A stretch of DNA of 64,000 nt. Origin: Indioceanicola profundi. Its GTDB lineage: Bacteria; Pseudomonadota; Alphaproteobacteria; Azospirillales; Azospirillaceae. This document shows, one piece after another, positions 34,949 to 45,302 of the stretch; positions within the stretch are counted from its first letter, which is position 1; each line of letters begins with the position of its first letter. Location: the NCBI RefSeq assembly GCF_003568845.1, contig NZ_CP030126.1, forward strand, positions 472,501 through 536,500. Direction: 5' to 3'. The position numbers and the translations under genes were made by a program. The notes under the pieces were generated by a model. It searched no databases. It was not told where the DNA came from and saw only the letters and a program-made list of their open reading frames with translations.

Positions 34949-36346
34949 ATGACGCTTGCCCACCAGTTCCATCCCACGGTTCTGCGCGAATACGACATCC
35001 GCGGGATCATCGGTAAGACTCTGACCGCCGACGACGCCCGCGCCATTGGCCGCGGCTTCGGCACCATCGTGGCCCGCGCCGGCGGAAGGCGCGTGGCCAT
35101 CGGCTATGACGGCCGCCTGTCTTCGCCGGAACTCGAGGCGGCCTGCGTGGAGGGGCTGGTCTCCACCGGCCTGTCCGTGGTGCGCATCGGCCTGGGCCCG
35201 ACGCCGATGCTGTACTTCACCGTGCGGCACATGAATCTCGATGCCGGCGTCATGATCACCGGCTCCCACAACCCGCCGGACTATAACGGCTTCAAGATGA
35301 TGCTGGGCAAGGCCCCCTTCTTCGGGGAGCAGATCCTGCAGATCGGGAAGCTGGCGGCGGAGGGCGACTTCGTCACCGGCCAGGGTTCGTCGGAACAGAT
35401 CGACGTCAAGGACGCCTATGTCGACCGCCTGCTTCAGGACTATGACGGCACCACGCCGCTGAAGTGCGCCTGGGATGCCGGCAACGGCGCGACGGGTGAG
35501 ATCCTCCGGCGGCTGGTGGCGCGCCTGCCGGGTGAGCACATCACCCTGTTCGACGAGATCGACGGCAACTTCCCGAACCACCATCCGGACCCCACGGTGC
35601 CCGAGAACCTCGAGGACATCACAGAAACGGTCCATAAGGAGAAGTGCGCGCTGGGCATCGCCTTTGACGGCGATGGCGACCGTATCGGCGCCATCGACGA
35701 GAAGGGCCGCATCGTCTGGGGCGACCAGCTGGTGGCCATCTACGCCATGGATGTCCTGAAGGATCATCCGGGCGCGACCATCATCGCCGACGTCAAGGCC
35801 AGCCAGACCTTGTTCGATGAGATCGAGCGGAATGGCGGCAAGCCGCTGATGTGGAAGACCGGCCACTCCCTGCTGAAGGCGAAAATGGCGGAGACCGGCA
35901 GCCCGCTGGCGGGTGAGATGTCCGGCCATATCTTCTTCGCCGACAAATATTACGGCTTCGACGACGCCCTGTACTGCGGCATCCGCCTGCTGGGGCTGGT
36001 CAGCCGCATGGGCCCGCTTTCCGCCCTGCGGGACCGGCTGCCGCCGGTGCTGAACACGCCGGAAGTCCGCTTCCAGGTGAATGAAGAGCGGAAATTCGCC
36101 GCCATTGACGAGATCAAGGCGCGGGTGAAGGCCGATGCGGCTGGCAACCCCGACCTTCAGGTCAACGACATCGATGGCGTTCGGGTGAAGACCCCGGACG
36201 GCTGGTGGCTGCTCCGCGCGTCCAACACCCAGGACGTGCTGGTGGCCCGCGCCGAGGCGTTCAGCGAGGAAGGGCTGGAGCGGCTGAAGGGCTTCATCAA
36301 GGAGCAGCTCAAGGCCAGCGGGATCGAAGCGCCCGCCGGCTTCTGA
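34949..36346 (+). CDS. phosphomannomutase/phosphoglucomutase
   Basis: The 465-residue enzyme interconverts hexose 6- and 1-phosphates (AlgC/ManB/ExoC group). The catalytic phosphoserine lies in [12 protein letters not shown], the metal loop is DGDGDRIG, the sugar loop GEMSGHIFF, and the C-terminal phosphate site is [14 protein letters not shown]. It supplies glucose 1-phosphate to GalU or mannose 1-phosphate to GDP-mannose synthesis. I prefer the ATG at 34949 to a GTG three codons earlier. A strong terminator follows. Confidence 0.92.
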   Translation: MTLAHQFHPTVLREYDIRGIIGKTLTADDARAIGRGFGTIVARAGGRRVAIGYDGRLSSPELEAACVEGLVSTGLSVVRIGLGPTPMLYFTVRHMNLDAGVMITGSHNPPDYNGFKMMLGKAPFFGEQILQIGKLAAEGDFVTGQGSSEQIDVKDAYVDRLLQDYDGTTPLKCAWDAGNGATGEILRRLVARLPGEHITLFDEIDGNFPNHHPDPTVPENLEDITETVHKEKCALGIAFDGDGDRIGAIDEKGRIVWGDQLVAIYAMDVLKDHPGATIIADVKASQTLFDEIERNGGKPLMWKTGHSLLKAKMAETGSPLAGEMSGHIFFADKYYGFDDALYCGIRLLGLVSRMGPLSALRDRLPPVLNTPEVRFQVNEERKFAAIDEIKARVKADAAGNPDLQVNDIDGVRVKTPDGWWLLRASNTQDVLVARAEAFSEEGLERLKGFIKEQLKASGIEAPAGF

Positions 36347-36373
36347 TCCAAGCGCTCTGCTCGGAAAGAAAAA

Positions 36374-36406
36374 CCCCCGCATCGTAGGATGCGGGGGCTT
36401 TTTTTT
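36374..36406 (+). terminator. bidirectional intrinsic terminator
   Basis: A 10-bp perfect stem (CCCCCGCATC with GATGCGGGGG, loop GTAG) is followed by eight T residues, and preceded by five A residues that act as a T tract on the other strand. It closes the sugar-nucleotide operon and also serves the convergent carboxypeptidase gene. Confidence 0.93.
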
Positions 36407-36449
36407 GCAGGTGCCGACCGGAAGGCCCGGCCGGCCAACAAACCTAAGG

Positions 36450-37769
36450 TCAGCGTCCTGCCGGAGGAACCGTCAGGCAGCCCAGGCCGGCGCGGGAGAG
36501 TTGGGCGCAGACGGTGCGCGCGCTCTTCTCGTCCAGGCCCATCAGACGGGCGCGGTACAGCCTGCCGCCGTCGGTCGGCACTTCCACCACATGGGGGATG
36601 GCGGCGTTCAACAGGGCTGGCGCCCGCTCGGACGCGCTGGCGACGGCCTTCTGGCTGGCGGCCTTGTTGTTGAAGGCGCCGACCTGGATGCCCCAGCCGC
36701 TCGGCTCCCGCGCAGGGTTGGGAGCCGCGAGGGTTCCGGCAATGGCCGGCTTGGCCAGGGCCAGTTCACCGGCCCCGCTGGCGATCGCTCCGGCGGCAGC
36801 GGCGACGACCGACGCCACGTCGTTCTCCGATCCGTCGGGCTTGCGGCTGGGAACCGGCATGTCTGCAGCGCGCCGGCCGGCCGCGCCCACCGCCGCCACC
36901 AGCATCGGCGTGGTGGTGCCATTGAACGCTTCGTCCAGCAGGTCCGCCATGTGGTTGTCGCGCCATGCCGCGGTCTCGCCGCCGAACACGACTCCGATCA
37001 GCCGCCGCCCGTCGCGCACGGCGGAGGAGACGAGATTGAAGCCGGAGGCACGGATATATCCGGTCTTCAGACCGTCCATGCCCTCGTATCGGGCCATCAA
37101 CCGGTTGTGGCTGCGGTGCGTGACGCCGCGGAAGCTGAAGCTGCGGGTGTTGAAGTAGGGGTAGTACTTGCCCTGATCCTGGATCAGCGCCTGGGCCAGC
37201 CGGGCCATGTCCCGCGCGGTGGAGAGCTGGCCGGCATTCGGAAGGCCGGAAGCGTTGCGGAACGTGGTGCGGGTCATGCCCAGCTTGCGGGCGCGCTCCG
37301 TCATCATCCGGGCGAACTCGATTTCCGTTCCGCCGATCGCCTCGGCCAGCACGACGGCCGCATCATTGGCGGACTTGGTGGCGAGGGCGCGGATGCACTC
37401 CTCCACCGTGATGGTCTGACCGCGCCGCAGGCCGAGCTTGCTGGGAGCCATGCCCTCGGCCCGGGCGGAAACCGGAAGACTCTGGTCGAGCTTCAGCTTC
37501 CCGCGCTCCAGCGCCTCGAAGGTCATGAACAGCGTCATCATTTTGGTGAGGGACGCTGGGAAATTGCGGGTATCCGCATTGGCGGCGTGCAACACCTGTC
37601 CGCTTTTCGCGTCGATGACAATGGACGCGTACTTGGCCAGGGCGGGGAGGGGCGCCAGGACCAGCAACGCCAGCAGTGCCAGAGGCATCAGCAGCGCGGC
37701 CCGGAGATGCCCCACGCGGGAAGGAGCATCGGCGGTTGAGAACATGGAAGGTCGACGCGCTGATGTCAT
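36450..37769 (-). CDS. D-alanyl-D-alanine carboxypeptidase with SPOR domain
   Basis: The 439-residue protein has a signal sequence ending near LPALA. The penicillin-binding catalytic domain (~45-290) carries the SLTK, SAN and KTG motifs. An alanine-rich linker and a C-terminal SPOR domain (~360-435; WGIQVGAFNNKAASQKAV, YRARLMG) follow. It trims terminal D-alanine from peptidoglycan in the periplasm. SPOR domains bind denuded glycan at division sites, so it may be septal. The start at 37769 is uncertain; ATG 37745 is also possible. Confidence 0.92.
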   Translation of the reverse strand: MTSARRPSMFSTADAPSRVGHLRAALLMPLALLALLVLAPLPALAKYASIVIDAKSGQVLHAANADTRNFPASLTKMMTLFMTFEALERGKLKLDQSLPVSARAEGMAPSKLGLRRGQTITVEECIRALATKSANDAAVVLAEAIGGTEIEFARMMTERARKLGMTRTTFRNASGLPNAGQLSTARDMARLAQALIQDQGKYYPYFNTRSFSFRGVTHRSHNRLMARYEGMDGLKTGYIRASGFNLVSSAVRDGRRLIGVVFGGETAAWRDNHMADLLDEAFNGTTTPMLVAAVGAAGRRAADMPVPSRKPDGSENDVASVVAAAAGAIASGAGELALAKPAIAGTLAAPNPAREPSGWGIQVGAFNNKAASQKAVASASERAPALLNAAIPHVVEVPTDGGRLYRARLMGLDEKSARTVCAQLSRAGLGCLTVPPAGR

Positions 37770-37989
37770 GGTCACGGTGCAAGGCCCCCCTCGAAGCAGC
37801 CATTCCGGCTCTGCTCCGCTAAGCTAAATTCGAATGAAATCAGTGTCTACCGGAGATTCGTTGAGAAGACGTTTCGGCTTGGCCCATTTCCGCCCCATTG
37901 TGATGCCCAAACGGGTATTTCGTTCGGGACAGCCTATCGGGCTTGACAGCCGCCTCGCTTGGATGATTGGGGGCGACTATGTTCAGGGG

Positions 37990-38574
37990 ATGGGCCAGAG
38001 ACGCAGAACCCTGACGACCCGCCTGTCCGCCGCGTTGCTCGCGGCTGGGCTTGTGACGGGCTGCGCGGGTGCGTCCGATCCGGGGCGGATGGCCGCCGGC
38101 AAGGCGGCGCAGAGCGCCGGCGGGCTCACTTGGGCCGGCTATCTCTATGGCGAGGATCTGCGCGACGGCTGCCGCGAGGGCACGGCTGACCGGTACCGGC
38201 TGATCTTCAACGCCGGCCTACCGGGCCAGTCGGTGCGCATCCTGGAACTTGCCGGCCGACCGGACAAGGGCGGGACCATGACGGTGTGGCAGCTTGCCGT
38301 CAGCAATGTCTCCCAGCTCGGCCCCGGCGACCCGGCCCTGCCGGCGCAGGGCGTGCCGGGCAACGTCGCCTCCCTCTCCGCGGAACAGTTCCAGGCGGTG
38401 GCCCTGCGTCTCGCCCGAGGCGGGGTCTTCCTGCCGCCACATTCCCAACTCGACCTCGGCGCTTCCAAGCTCCGCTGGTTCGCGACCGGCTGCTTCGACG
38501 GGTTCTATTTCCTGTCCGCCTATACGGCGCAGCCGGGCGCGCGCCAGGACATCAGCTTTATTCCGCAGCCGTAA
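37990..38574 (+). CDS. hypothetical lipoprotein
   Basis: The 194-residue product has a lipoprotein signal with lipobox LVTGC in the first ~27 residues. The mature part has two further cysteines (DGCREG and TGCFDG) that could form a disulfide, and no family I recognise. The start is uncertain because the ribosome site before ATG 37990 is too close; ATG 37963 is an alternative. It converges with the Anbu gene and their ends overlap by 17 bp. Confidence 0.65.
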   Translation: MGQRRRTLTTRLSAALLAAGLVTGCAGASDPGRMAAGKAAQSAGGLTWAGYLYGEDLRDGCREGTADRYRLIFNAGLPGQSVRILELAGRPDKGGTMTVWQLAVSNVSQLGPGDPALPAQGVPGNVASLSAEQFQAVALRLARGGVFLPPHSQLDLGASKLRWFATGCFDGFYFLSAYTAQPGARQDISFIPQP

Positions 38575-39307
38575 CGATGTTGCGCGGCGTCAGCAGCCGG
38601 TCGGCCCAGGGCGAATCCGGAAGTTCAGTGGCAAGCTTCGTGATGTGCTTGTTCCACCATTGCCGCTGCTCGACCAGATCGTCGTAATCGTACTGCGCCT
38701 CCCGCCAGGTCCGGTCGGCATTGCTGTAGGTCACGAGATCCACGGGGAAGCCCACGTCGGCGCTGCTGTACCGGCTGCTGTCGAACGAAAGGTAGGCGAT
38801 CTTCAGGGCCGTCTGCATCGGGGTATCGTGGGACAGGGCCCGGTCCAGGATCGGCTTGCCATAAGCTGTGGCGCCAATGGAGAGATAGGGCGTCCGCTCA
38901 TCCACCTCGATCCAGTTGCCTTCCGGATAGACCAGGAACATGGTCGGTTCGGTGTCGCCCGGCAGGCGGCCGCCGATGATGGCGTGCAGGTTGAAGGCCA
39001 GCTTGGACGCAGCCAGCGCATCCTTGTCCTCCGCCGTGACCTGCCGCAGGCAATCGGAGAAGGCCGTTACCGCGTCCAGCATGGTCTCGAACGGCTTGGC
39101 ATCGGGGCGGCTCCGCTCCCGCCGTAGATAGGCCAGTGTCTTGTCCCGCACGCTGCGCAGGCCGGACGTCATGATGAAGAAGCGGTCGCCGCCGGACCCG
39201 AGCAGCGTCACTTTGCGGGCCACGGAAACCTGGCTACCGCTGGTGATGCGGCCATCGGAGAGTCCGATGAGTCCGTCGCGAATCTTGATGCCGAGGCAGT
39301 AGGTCAT
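38558..39307 (-). CDS. Anbu-type proteasome-like peptidase
   Basis: The 249-residue product starts MTYCLGIKIRDGLIGLSDGR, the typical beginning of Anbu (ancestral beta subunit), with Thr2 as the likely N-terminal nucleophile after Met removal. Anbu assembles into rings related to HslV and the 20S proteasome. In many genomes Anbu lies with a transglutaminase-like protein, an alpha-E protein and a circularly permuted ATP-grasp protein; none is in this window. ATG 39307 exposes the Thr correctly; an upstream start would not. Confidence 0.88.
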   Translation of the reverse strand: MTYCLGIKIRDGLIGLSDGRITSGSQVSVARKVTLLGSGGDRFFIMTSGLRSVRDKTLAYLRRERSRPDAKPFETMLDAVTAFSDCLRQVTAEDKDALAASKLAFNLHAIIGGRLPGDTEPTMFLVYPEGNWIEVDERTPYLSIGATAYGKPILDRALSHDTPMQTALKIAYLSFDSSRYSSADVGFPVDLVTYSNADRTWREAQYDYDDLVEQRQWWNKHITKLATELPDSPWADRLLTPRNIVTAAE

Positions 39308-39497
39308 TGTCTTGCCCTGGACGGTGGAACGAGGCGCCGGCAAGCCTCGGGATTGCCCGGCCAGAGTAGAGGTGAAAAGTTGACATCTCCGTTGCGCGCA
39401 ACGTCAACGCCTGCGGCATCCTGTCACGCCCCGCCGATTCTCTCAAGCGATCCGGGCAGTTACCAGCGTCTGATGTTGCGGTGCACAAAAGTGCCGG

Positions 39498-39527
39498 TTG
39501 ACCCCGCGTCTGTCGAGTCGATATAAC
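39498..39527 (+). promoter_or_regulatory. phasin promoter, sigma-70 type
   Basis: TTGACC (39498-39503) and TATAAC (39522-39527) are separated by 18 bp, each one mismatch from consensus. The predicted start near 39534 gives a ~160-nt leader before the phasin gene. This lies in the 390-bp gap between Anbu and the phasin; I see nothing else of note in that gap besides the PhaR-like site. Confidence 0.75.
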
Positions 39528-39532
39528 GGTGC

Positions 39533-39549
39533 ATGTTGCATTGCAGCAT
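39533..39549 (+). promoter_or_regulatory. candidate PhaR operator
   Basis: TTGC-N3-GCAG at 39536-39546 is one mismatch from the PhaR site CTGC-N3-GCAG known from other alphaproteobacteria. It sits in a larger imperfect palindrome (ATGnTGCAnTGCAnCAT) covering the predicted transcription start. PhaR represses phasin genes until PHA granules titrate it away. Confidence 0.5.
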
Positions 39550-39697
39550 GGCGGGGCCGGAAAATTCGGGCCGCTGGATCGGCCCGGGCGCCGCGGTCTG
39601 CCCCGGATCGGAGCGATGCGGCTGAGCAGACCGGAGCGGCAACCCGGTGCCGGGGCCGATCTGGACCGGCATCCGAATGAGCGCAAGGAGATGAACC

Positions 39698-40225
39698 ATG
39701 GCGATCCGTGCCAGAACCCCGAAGGTCGCAGCAGCCGTGGCGCCAGCCACGGAAGCGGCCGAAACGATCCAGACCAATGCGCAGGCGGCCCCGGACACGG
39801 CCGTAAAGAATGTGGAGCAGGCCATGGCCTATGCGAAGGAACAGGTGGATAAGATGGGCAAGCAGGTTTTTCAGGCTTATGACGATGTCGCCGGCCAGTA
39901 CAAGGCGAACGTGGACGCGCTGATGCAGTCCAGCACCGTCGTGGCCAAGGGTTTCGAGACCCTGTCCAGGGCCATGATGGCCTATACCCAGGCCCAGTAC
40001 GAGCAGGGCGTCACCGCCGCCAAGGCCATGATGGCCGTGAAGACGATGCGCGAGCTGGTCGATCTGCAGACCGAATATGCCCGCACCAGCTTCGACGCCA
40101 TGGTCGCGGAGGCCACCAAGGTCTCCGAAATCTCCGTGAAGGTGGCGAGCGAGGCGGTCGAGCCGATCTCCGCGCGCATCAACGCGACGGTTGAGAAGCT
40201 TGCGAAGCCGGGCCTCGCAGCCTGA
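39698..40225 (+). CDS. phasin family protein
   Basis: The 175-residue protein is almost wholly alpha-helical and alanine-rich, with the phasin pattern (QAYDDVAGQYKANVDALMQSS, LSRAMMAYTQAQ, MRELVDLQTEYARTSFDAMV). Phasins coat polyhydroxyalkanoate granules and control their size. It has an AAGGAG ribosome site, its own promoter with a PhaR-like site, and a terminator just after it, so it is monocistronic. No PHA synthase gene is in the window. Confidence 0.9.
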   Translation: MAIRARTPKVAAAVAPATEAAETIQTNAQAAPDTAVKNVEQAMAYAKEQVDKMGKQVFQAYDDVAGQYKANVDALMQSSTVVAKGFETLSRAMMAYTQAQYEQGVTAAKAMMAVKTMRELVDLQTEYARTSFDAMVAEATKVSEISVKVASEAVEPISARINATVEKLAKPGLAA

Positions 40226-40293
40226 TCTCGCATCCGCGGAAGCGGCGGCGGCAGGACCCGGACGGGGCCGCCGCCTGTCGCCTGCGGTGGGCC

Positions 40294-40327
40294 AAGGGTC
40301 CGGTGGTTCGCTCCGCCGGACCCTTTT
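40294..40327 (+). terminator. intrinsic terminator after the phasin gene
   Basis: GGGTCCGG pairs with CCGGACCC (40296-40303 with 40316-40323), extended inwards by a G-U and two G-C pairs, and is followed by TTTTCTGTTT. It lies 70 nt after the phasin stop. Confidence 0.85.
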
Positions 40328-40557
40328 CTGTTTCGCCGGAAGCGGAAATAGGGCTAGCTGTTCGCGGATGGGCTAAGCCGCCGGGGACAGGACTCTGCCG
40401 GTGCGACGCTGGTCCTGCCGGAACCGCGGCGGGGGTGGGGCCATTGGAAAGCGGTGGGGAAAGCGGATGAACCTAAATGTCGCCCCTTCCAACCTGCGCC
40501 CCCGATTTCATATGATTGAGCGTAGGATGACCTTGAGTGACGACGATACCTGAAGCC

Positions 40558-40884
40558 ATGGCCGATCAGGACAAGACTGGAGACGGGGGTACGGGAACCG
40601 GCGTGGTCGTCAAGGCCAAGCCGAAGACCAAGAAGCCTTCGATGTACAAAGTCTTGATGTTGAATGACGACTACACGCCGATGGAGTTTGTCGTCCACGT
40701 GTTGGAGCGTTTTTTCAACAAGAACCGCGAAGAGGCCACCCGCATCATGTTGCATGTGCACAGGCGCGGGGTTGGTGTCTGCGGGGTCTTCACCTACGAG
40801 GTGGCGGAGACGAAAGTGACGCAGGTCATGGACTTCGCCCGCCAGCACCAGCACCCTCTGCAGTGTACTCTTGAGAAGGATTAG
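40558..40884 (+). CDS. clpS: ATP-dependent Clp protease adaptor ClpS
   Basis: The 108-residue adaptor delivers N-degron substrates to ClpA. A disordered, charged N-terminus is followed by the core from ~25: [20 protein letters not shown], and [21 protein letters not shown]. The start may be ATG 40558 or a GTG at 40537 with AGGA upstream; the family tolerates both. A -10-like TATGAT lies at 40511. clpA begins 6 nt after the stop, so adaptor and unfoldase are made together. Confidence 0.95.
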   Translation: MADQDKTGDGGTGTGVVVKAKPKTKKPSMYKVLMLNDDYTPMEFVVHVLERFFNKNREEATRIMLHVHRRGVGVCGVFTYEVAETKVTQVMDFARQHQHPLQCTLEKD

Positions 40885-40890
40885 CCCGGC

Positions 40891-43188
40891 ATGCTCTCGC
40901 GTAACCTCGAGCAGACGCTCCACCGAGCCCTGGCCTTCGCCAACGAGCGCCGCCACGAGTACGCTACCCTCGAACACCTCCTGCTTGCCTTGACCGAAGA
41001 CCAGGACGCCGTGGCGGTCCTGCGTGCTTGCGGGGTGGAAATTCAGAAGCTCCGCACGGAGCTTGTCGAGTACCTCGACAACGAACTGACAAACCTGATC
41101 ACCAACCGGCCCGACGACGCCAAACCGACTGCAGGCTTCCAGCGCGTCCTGCAGCGGGCGGCGATCCACGTCCAAAGTTCGGGCCGTGAAGAGGTGACGG
41201 GAGCCAATGTGCTGGTTGCCCTGTTCTCCGAACGCGAGAGCCACGCAGTCTATTTCCTGCAGGAGCAGGAGATGACCCGGTTCGACGCGGTGAACTACAT
41301 CTCTCACGGCATCGCCAAGGCGCCCGGCCGCACTGAAACAAAGCGTGTCTCCGGAGCTGACGACGACGCCCAGGCGGAGAAGGTCGTGAAAAAAGGCACT
41401 GAGGCCCTCGAAGCGTACTGCGTCAACCTCAACAAGAAGGCGGCCAGCGGCAAGATCGACCCGCTGATCGGCCGGGAGCAGGAGGTCGAACGGACCATCC
41501 AGATCCTGTGCCGCCGCTCCAAGAACAACCCGCTCTATGTGGGTGACCCCGGCGTCGGCAAGACCGCCATCGCGGAAGGCCTCGCCCGCCGCATCGTCCA
41601 CGGCGAGGTGCCGGAGGTGCTGAAGGACAGCACCATCTTCGCCCTCGACATGGGTGCGCTGCTGGCCGGCACCCGCTACCGCGGCGACTTCGAGGAGAGG
41701 CTGAAGTCCGTCGTCTCCGAACTGGAGGCGCTGGAAGGTTCGATACTCTTCATCGACGAAATCCACACGGTGATCGGCGCCGGCGCCACCAGCGGCGGAG
41801 CCATGGATGCGTCCAACCTGCTGAAGCCGGCCCTGGCCTCGGGCTCGCTGCGCTGCGTCGGCTCCACGACGTACAAGGAGTACCGGAACTACTTCGAGAA
41901 GGACCGGGCCCTGGTGCGCCGCTTCCAGAAGATCGACGTCAACGAGCCGACAATCGATGACGCGATCAAGATCCTGGAAGGCATCAAGACTTACTACGAG
42001 CAGTATCACAAGGTCCGCTACACCAAGGACGCCATCAAGTCGGCGGTGGAGCTGTCGGCCAAGTACATCGGGGACCGAAAGCTGCCCGACAAGGCGATCG
42101 ATGTGATCGACGAGGTCGGCGCCGCCCAGGCCCTGCTGCCGGACAGCAAGCGGAAGAAGACCATCGCCCAGAAGGACGTGGAGGCGGTGATCGCCAAGAT
42201 CGCCCGCATCCCGCCCAAATCCGTCAGCCGTGACGACAAGGAAGTGCTGCAGAACCTGGAACGCGACCTGAAGACCATGGTCTTCGGCCAGGACCAGGCC
42301 ATCGACGCCCTTGTCTCCGCCATCAAGCTGGCCCGTGCCGGCCTGCGCGATGCGGAGAAGCCGATCGGCAACTATCTGTTCTCCGGCCCGACCGGCGTCG
42401 GCAAGACCGAGGTGGCCAAGCAACTCGCCCGCACGCTGGGGATCGAGCTGACCCGCTTCGACATGTCGGAATACATGGAGCGGCACACGGTCAGCCGCCT
42501 GATCGGCGCCCCTCCGGGCTATGTCGGGTTCGACCAGGGCGGTCTGCTGACCGACGCTGTGGACCAGCACCCGCACTGCGTCCTGCTGCTGGATGAGATC
42601 GAGAAGGCCCATCCGGACCTTTACAACATCCTGCTGCAGGTCATGGATCACGGGAAGCTGACCGACCACAACGGCAAGACGGTGGATTTCCGCAACGTCA
42701 TCCTGATCATGACCACCAATGCCGGCGCTGCCGACATGGCCAAGGCCGCCATCGGCTTCGGCCGGGAGGTCCGGATCGGCGAGGATGAGGAGGCGATCAA
42801 GAAGATGTTCACGCCGGAATTCCGCAACCGGCTGGACGCCATCGTGCCCTTCGCCGGTCTGAAGGAAGAGACGGTGGCCCGCGTCGTGGACAAGTTCGTG
42901 ATGGAGCTGGAAGCCCAGCTCAGCGACCGCGGCGTGACCATTGAGCTGTCCGACGAGGCCCGCGAGTGGCTGGCCAAGAAGGGCTACGACCCGATCATGG
43001 GCGCCCGTCCGCTGGCCCGCACCATCCAGGAGCATGTCAAGAAGCCCCTGGCGGAGGAACTGCTGTTCGGCCGTCTCACCAAGGGCGGTGCGGTCACGGT
43101 GGTGGTCAAGGACAACCACCTGGACTTCACCTACGCGGAGCCGAAGGGCGGCCGCGAGGACGAGAAGGTGCCGGAGATGGTGGAGTAA
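40891..43188 (+). CDS. clpA: Clp protease ATP-binding subunit ClpA
   Basis: The 765-residue AAA+ unfoldase feeds substrates to ClpP. It has an N-domain (~1-145), an AAA-1 domain with Walker A GDPGVGKT (~217) and an AAA-2 domain with GPTGVGKT (~500). The IGF loop for docking on ClpP is at 621-623 (AAIGFGRE). It follows clpS and ends with an intrinsic terminator. clpP is not in the window. A long open frame on the opposite strand is a codon-bias artefact. Confidence 0.97.
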   Translation: MLSRNLEQTLHRALAFANERRHEYATLEHLLLALTEDQDAVAVLRACGVEIQKLRTELVEYLDNELTNLITNRPDDAKPTAGFQRVLQRAAIHVQSSGREEVTGANVLVALFSERESHAVYFLQEQEMTRFDAVNYISHGIAKAPGRTETKRVSGADDDAQAEKVVKKGTEALEAYCVNLNKKAASGKIDPLIGREQEVERTIQILCRRSKNNPLYVGDPGVGKTAIAEGLARRIVHGEVPEVLKDSTIFALDMGALLAGTRYRGDFEERLKSVVSELEALEGSILFIDEIHTVIGAGATSGGAMDASNLLKPALASGSLRCVGSTTYKEYRNYFEKDRALVRRFQKIDVNEPTIDDAIKILEGIKTYYEQYHKVRYTKDAIKSAVELSAKYIGDRKLPDKAIDVIDEVGAAQALLPDSKRKKTIAQKDVEAVIAKIARIPPKSVSRDDKEVLQNLERDLKTMVFGQDQAIDALVSAIKLARAGLRDAEKPIGNYLFSGPTGVGKTEVAKQLARTLGIELTRFDMSEYMERHTVSRLIGAPPGYVGFDQGGLLTDAVDQHPHCVLLLDEIEKAHPDLYNILLQVMDHGKLTDHNGKTVDFRNVILIMTTNAGAADMAKAAIGFGREVRIGEDEEAIKKMFTPEFRNRLDAIVPFAGLKEETVARVVDKFVMELEAQLSDRGVTIELSDEAREWLAKKGYDPIMGARPLARTIQEHVKKPLAEELLFGRLTKGGAVTVVVKDNHLDFTYAEPKGGREDEKVPEMVE

Positions 43189-43210
43189 TCTCCGCCGTCA
43201 CCGGATGGAG

Positions 43211-43242
43211 AAAAGCCCTGGGAGCGATCCCGGGGCTTTTTT
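43211..43242 (+). terminator. bidirectional terminator after clpA
   Basis: AAAAGCCCTGGG pairs with CCCGGGGCTTTT (one G-U) around loop AGCGAT, followed by more T residues. The A/T flanks let it work in both directions between clpA and the convergent MFS gene. Confidence 0.9.
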
Positions 43243-43294
43243 CTTTAGGCGGTCGGTTGCTGGATCAGCGCTACGCTGTGCGGGCGAGCCGATC

Positions 43295-44530
43295 CTACTC
43301 CGCGGGCACTGCGACCGGCATCCGCCCCAGCACCCGCCGGGCGATGAGGAATGCCGCTCCCAGGCTCGCCGCGCCGAACAGGAAGGGGATGCCGGGCAAG
43401 GGCAGGGCGGCGGCCGGTCCGGTGAAGCCGGCGAAGAGGCCGGCGCCGATCATGGGCGCTGCGATGAAGGTCAGGTTGTTCAGGCTGGTGATCGCCCCCT
43501 GGACGGCGCCCTGCCGGCCCGGGTCGACCGAACGCGTGATAAGCCCCTGCATGGTGGGAGAGGCGACCCCGCCCAGCGTATGCATCAGAATAGCCGCGCA
43601 GAAGACGACTCCTGCGGGAGCCAGCCCGTAGGCCACATAGGCCAGCAGCATCGTCCCGATGCCGCCCAGAATGGTTCTCCGGTCCCCCAGCCGCTTGACG
43701 ATGGGGGATAGCAGCGCGCCCTGCACCAGGGCGGTGGCGAAGCCGACCAGCGTCAGGCTTAGCCCGTTCTCCAAGGGCGACCAACCGAAACGTTCCGCGG
43801 TGGAAAGTACCCAGACCGATTGGAGCACGCCGAAGGCCAGCATCAAGCAGACCAAGGTGCCGGCCAGCCCCATTACCGTCGGGTTCTCCCGTAGGGCCAG
43901 CAAGGATGCGGCCGGGTTCGCCTGGCTCCAGCGGAATGGCCGCCGATGCTCCGCCGGCAGACTTTCGGGCAGGACCAGGAAGCCGTAGATGAAGCTCAGG
44001 CCCGCCAGCCCGGCCGCGACCATGAAGGGAAGGCGGAGGTCGATCCCGCCCAGGACTCCGCCGATGATCGGCCCCAGGACGAAGCCCAGCCCCAAGGCCG
44101 CGCCCAGCAGACCGAAGCCGCGGGCCCGATGCTCCGGCGGGGTGATGTCGGCGATATAGGCATTCGCCACGGGAAAGCTTGCTGCGGTGACGCCGCACAG
44201 CATCCGGCCGACCAGCAGCCACCACACGGTGGGCGCGAAGACCACGACCAGATGGTCCAATGCCGCCCCGAAGGCGGAGGCCAGCAGAATCGTCCGCCTG
44301 CCGAACCGGTCGCTCAACGCCCCCAGGATCGGCGCGAACACGAACTGCATGAAGGCGAAGCCCGCCATCAACAGCCCGGTCCACCGGGCTGCCAGATCGG
44401 CGCTTCCTTCGGTCATCTGCCGGATGATCTCCGGCAGCACGGGAATGGCGATCCCGAAGGCCAGCACATCGAGGAAGATCGTGACCAGGATAAAAGGAAC
44501 AGCGGCGGAGCGCGAACCGGGCAACGGCAT
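43295..44530 (-). CDS. MFS transporter, TetA-like
   Basis: The 411-residue inner-membrane protein has about 12 hydrophobic segments. Its loop 2-3 motif [16 protein letters not shown] is the major-facilitator signature, and the N-terminus [20 protein letters not shown] resembles the TetA/drug:H+ antiporter group. It probably exports a drug-like compound with proton exchange. Calling it a tetracycline pump would go beyond the sequence. It is monocistronic and convergent with clpA. Confidence 0.87.
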   Translation of the reverse strand: MPLPGSRSAAVPFILVTIFLDVLAFGIAIPVLPEIIRQMTEGSADLAARWTGLLMAGFAFMQFVFAPILGALSDRFGRRTILLASAFGAALDHLVVVFAPTVWWLLVGRMLCGVTAASFPVANAYIADITPPEHRARGFGLLGAALGLGFVLGPIIGGVLGGIDLRLPFMVAAGLAGLSFIYGFLVLPESLPAEHRRPFRWSQANPAASLLALRENPTVMGLAGTLVCLMLAFGVLQSVWVLSTAERFGWSPLENGLSLTLVGFATALVQGALLSPIVKRLGDRRTILGGIGTMLLAYVAYGLAPAGVVFCAAILMHTLGGVASPTMQGLITRSVDPGRQGAVQGAITSLNNLTFIAAPMIGAGLFAGFTGPAAALPLPGIPFLFGAASLGAAFLIARRVLGRMPVAVPAE

Positions 44531-44706
44531 CTGAACAGGACCAGGAAGGATGGGACGGTGCCGGGCGGCGCTCCGCGCGCGGACGATGCACCAGACTGTC
44601 AGCTTTTGGAAGCAGGAGCCTGCAACCTGCGTCCGACCACTTCCGCGAGGGTGCAGCGGGGGTTATACACTTCCTGGAAGGTAATCCGATATCTCCGCGG
44701 GCCGAC

Positions 44707-45213
44707 GTGAAACGCACCTATACGAAAACAGAAGTCCAGGCCCTGATCGCGGCGCTTGAACGCCAAGCCCGGGATGCGGTGGCGCTCGCGAAACTTGCGG
44801 AAGAGGAAGCGGCCAAGGACAGCTTCAAGGTCTATAACGAGTTCCGGAGCAAGGTCGGGGAGTTCCGGGCGCTCTGCATCCTGATCGAGGGGCGCTTCAA
44901 GGTCATCGATACGGCTTGGGTCAACGAGCTTCGGGAGGAATATGCCCGGCTGGACATGCTGATGCTTGGCGTGCTCGTGCGGGCCAGCATGCGCTTCTTC
45001 TTTGTTCTTTCGGCCAAGACGACGCTGCCCATGGGAGCCCGCGAAATCTTCGTGCAGGAGCTGCGCATCCTCTACGAGGCGGCGGAGAAGCTGAAACGCC
45101 CCGAATATGCCGACAAGCTGGGCGACAAGCTCAAAGCGGATCTGGAGACGGCGGAGATGATCCTGGAGGAGATCATCCACAAAGCGCCCGCACTCCTGAG
45201 CTTCGGGAATTAG
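44707..45213 (+). CDS. hypothetical helical protein
   Basis: The 168-residue product is predicted to be nearly all helical, with long charged heptad-like stretches at both ends (LIAALERQARDAVALAKLAEEE and ELRILYEAAEKLKRP). A more hydrophobic middle reads LDMLMLGVLVRASMRFFFVL. No signal peptide or known motif is seen. The start is GTG at 44707 with no strong ribosome site, so the N-terminus is uncertain. I do not recognise a family. Confidence 0.6.
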   Translation: MKRTYTKTEVQALIAALERQARDAVALAKLAEEEAAKDSFKVYNEFRSKVGEFRALCILIEGRFKVIDTAWVNELREEYARLDMLMLGVLVRASMRFFFVLSAKTTLPMGAREIFVQELRILYEAAEKLKRPEYADKLGDKLKADLETAEMILEEIIHKAPALLSFGN

Positions 45214-45302
45214 GACAGTCCGGCTCCGCGGTCGGAGCTTAATCACCGCGATCATGTTGCCGCTGGCAGGCCTATCCACAGAGTCGGGACCCGCGCCAGC
45301 AA

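Noticed and set aside
40354-43119. A 921-codon open frame antisense to clpA.
   Set aside because: It mirrors clpA in a high-GC gene with strong third-position bias, its translation is low-complexity and lacks motifs, and clpA itself is certain.
43295-44530. A specific tetracycline-resistance call for the MFS gene.
   Set aside because: The similarity is at family level only; there is no TetR regulator next to it and no mobile-element context.
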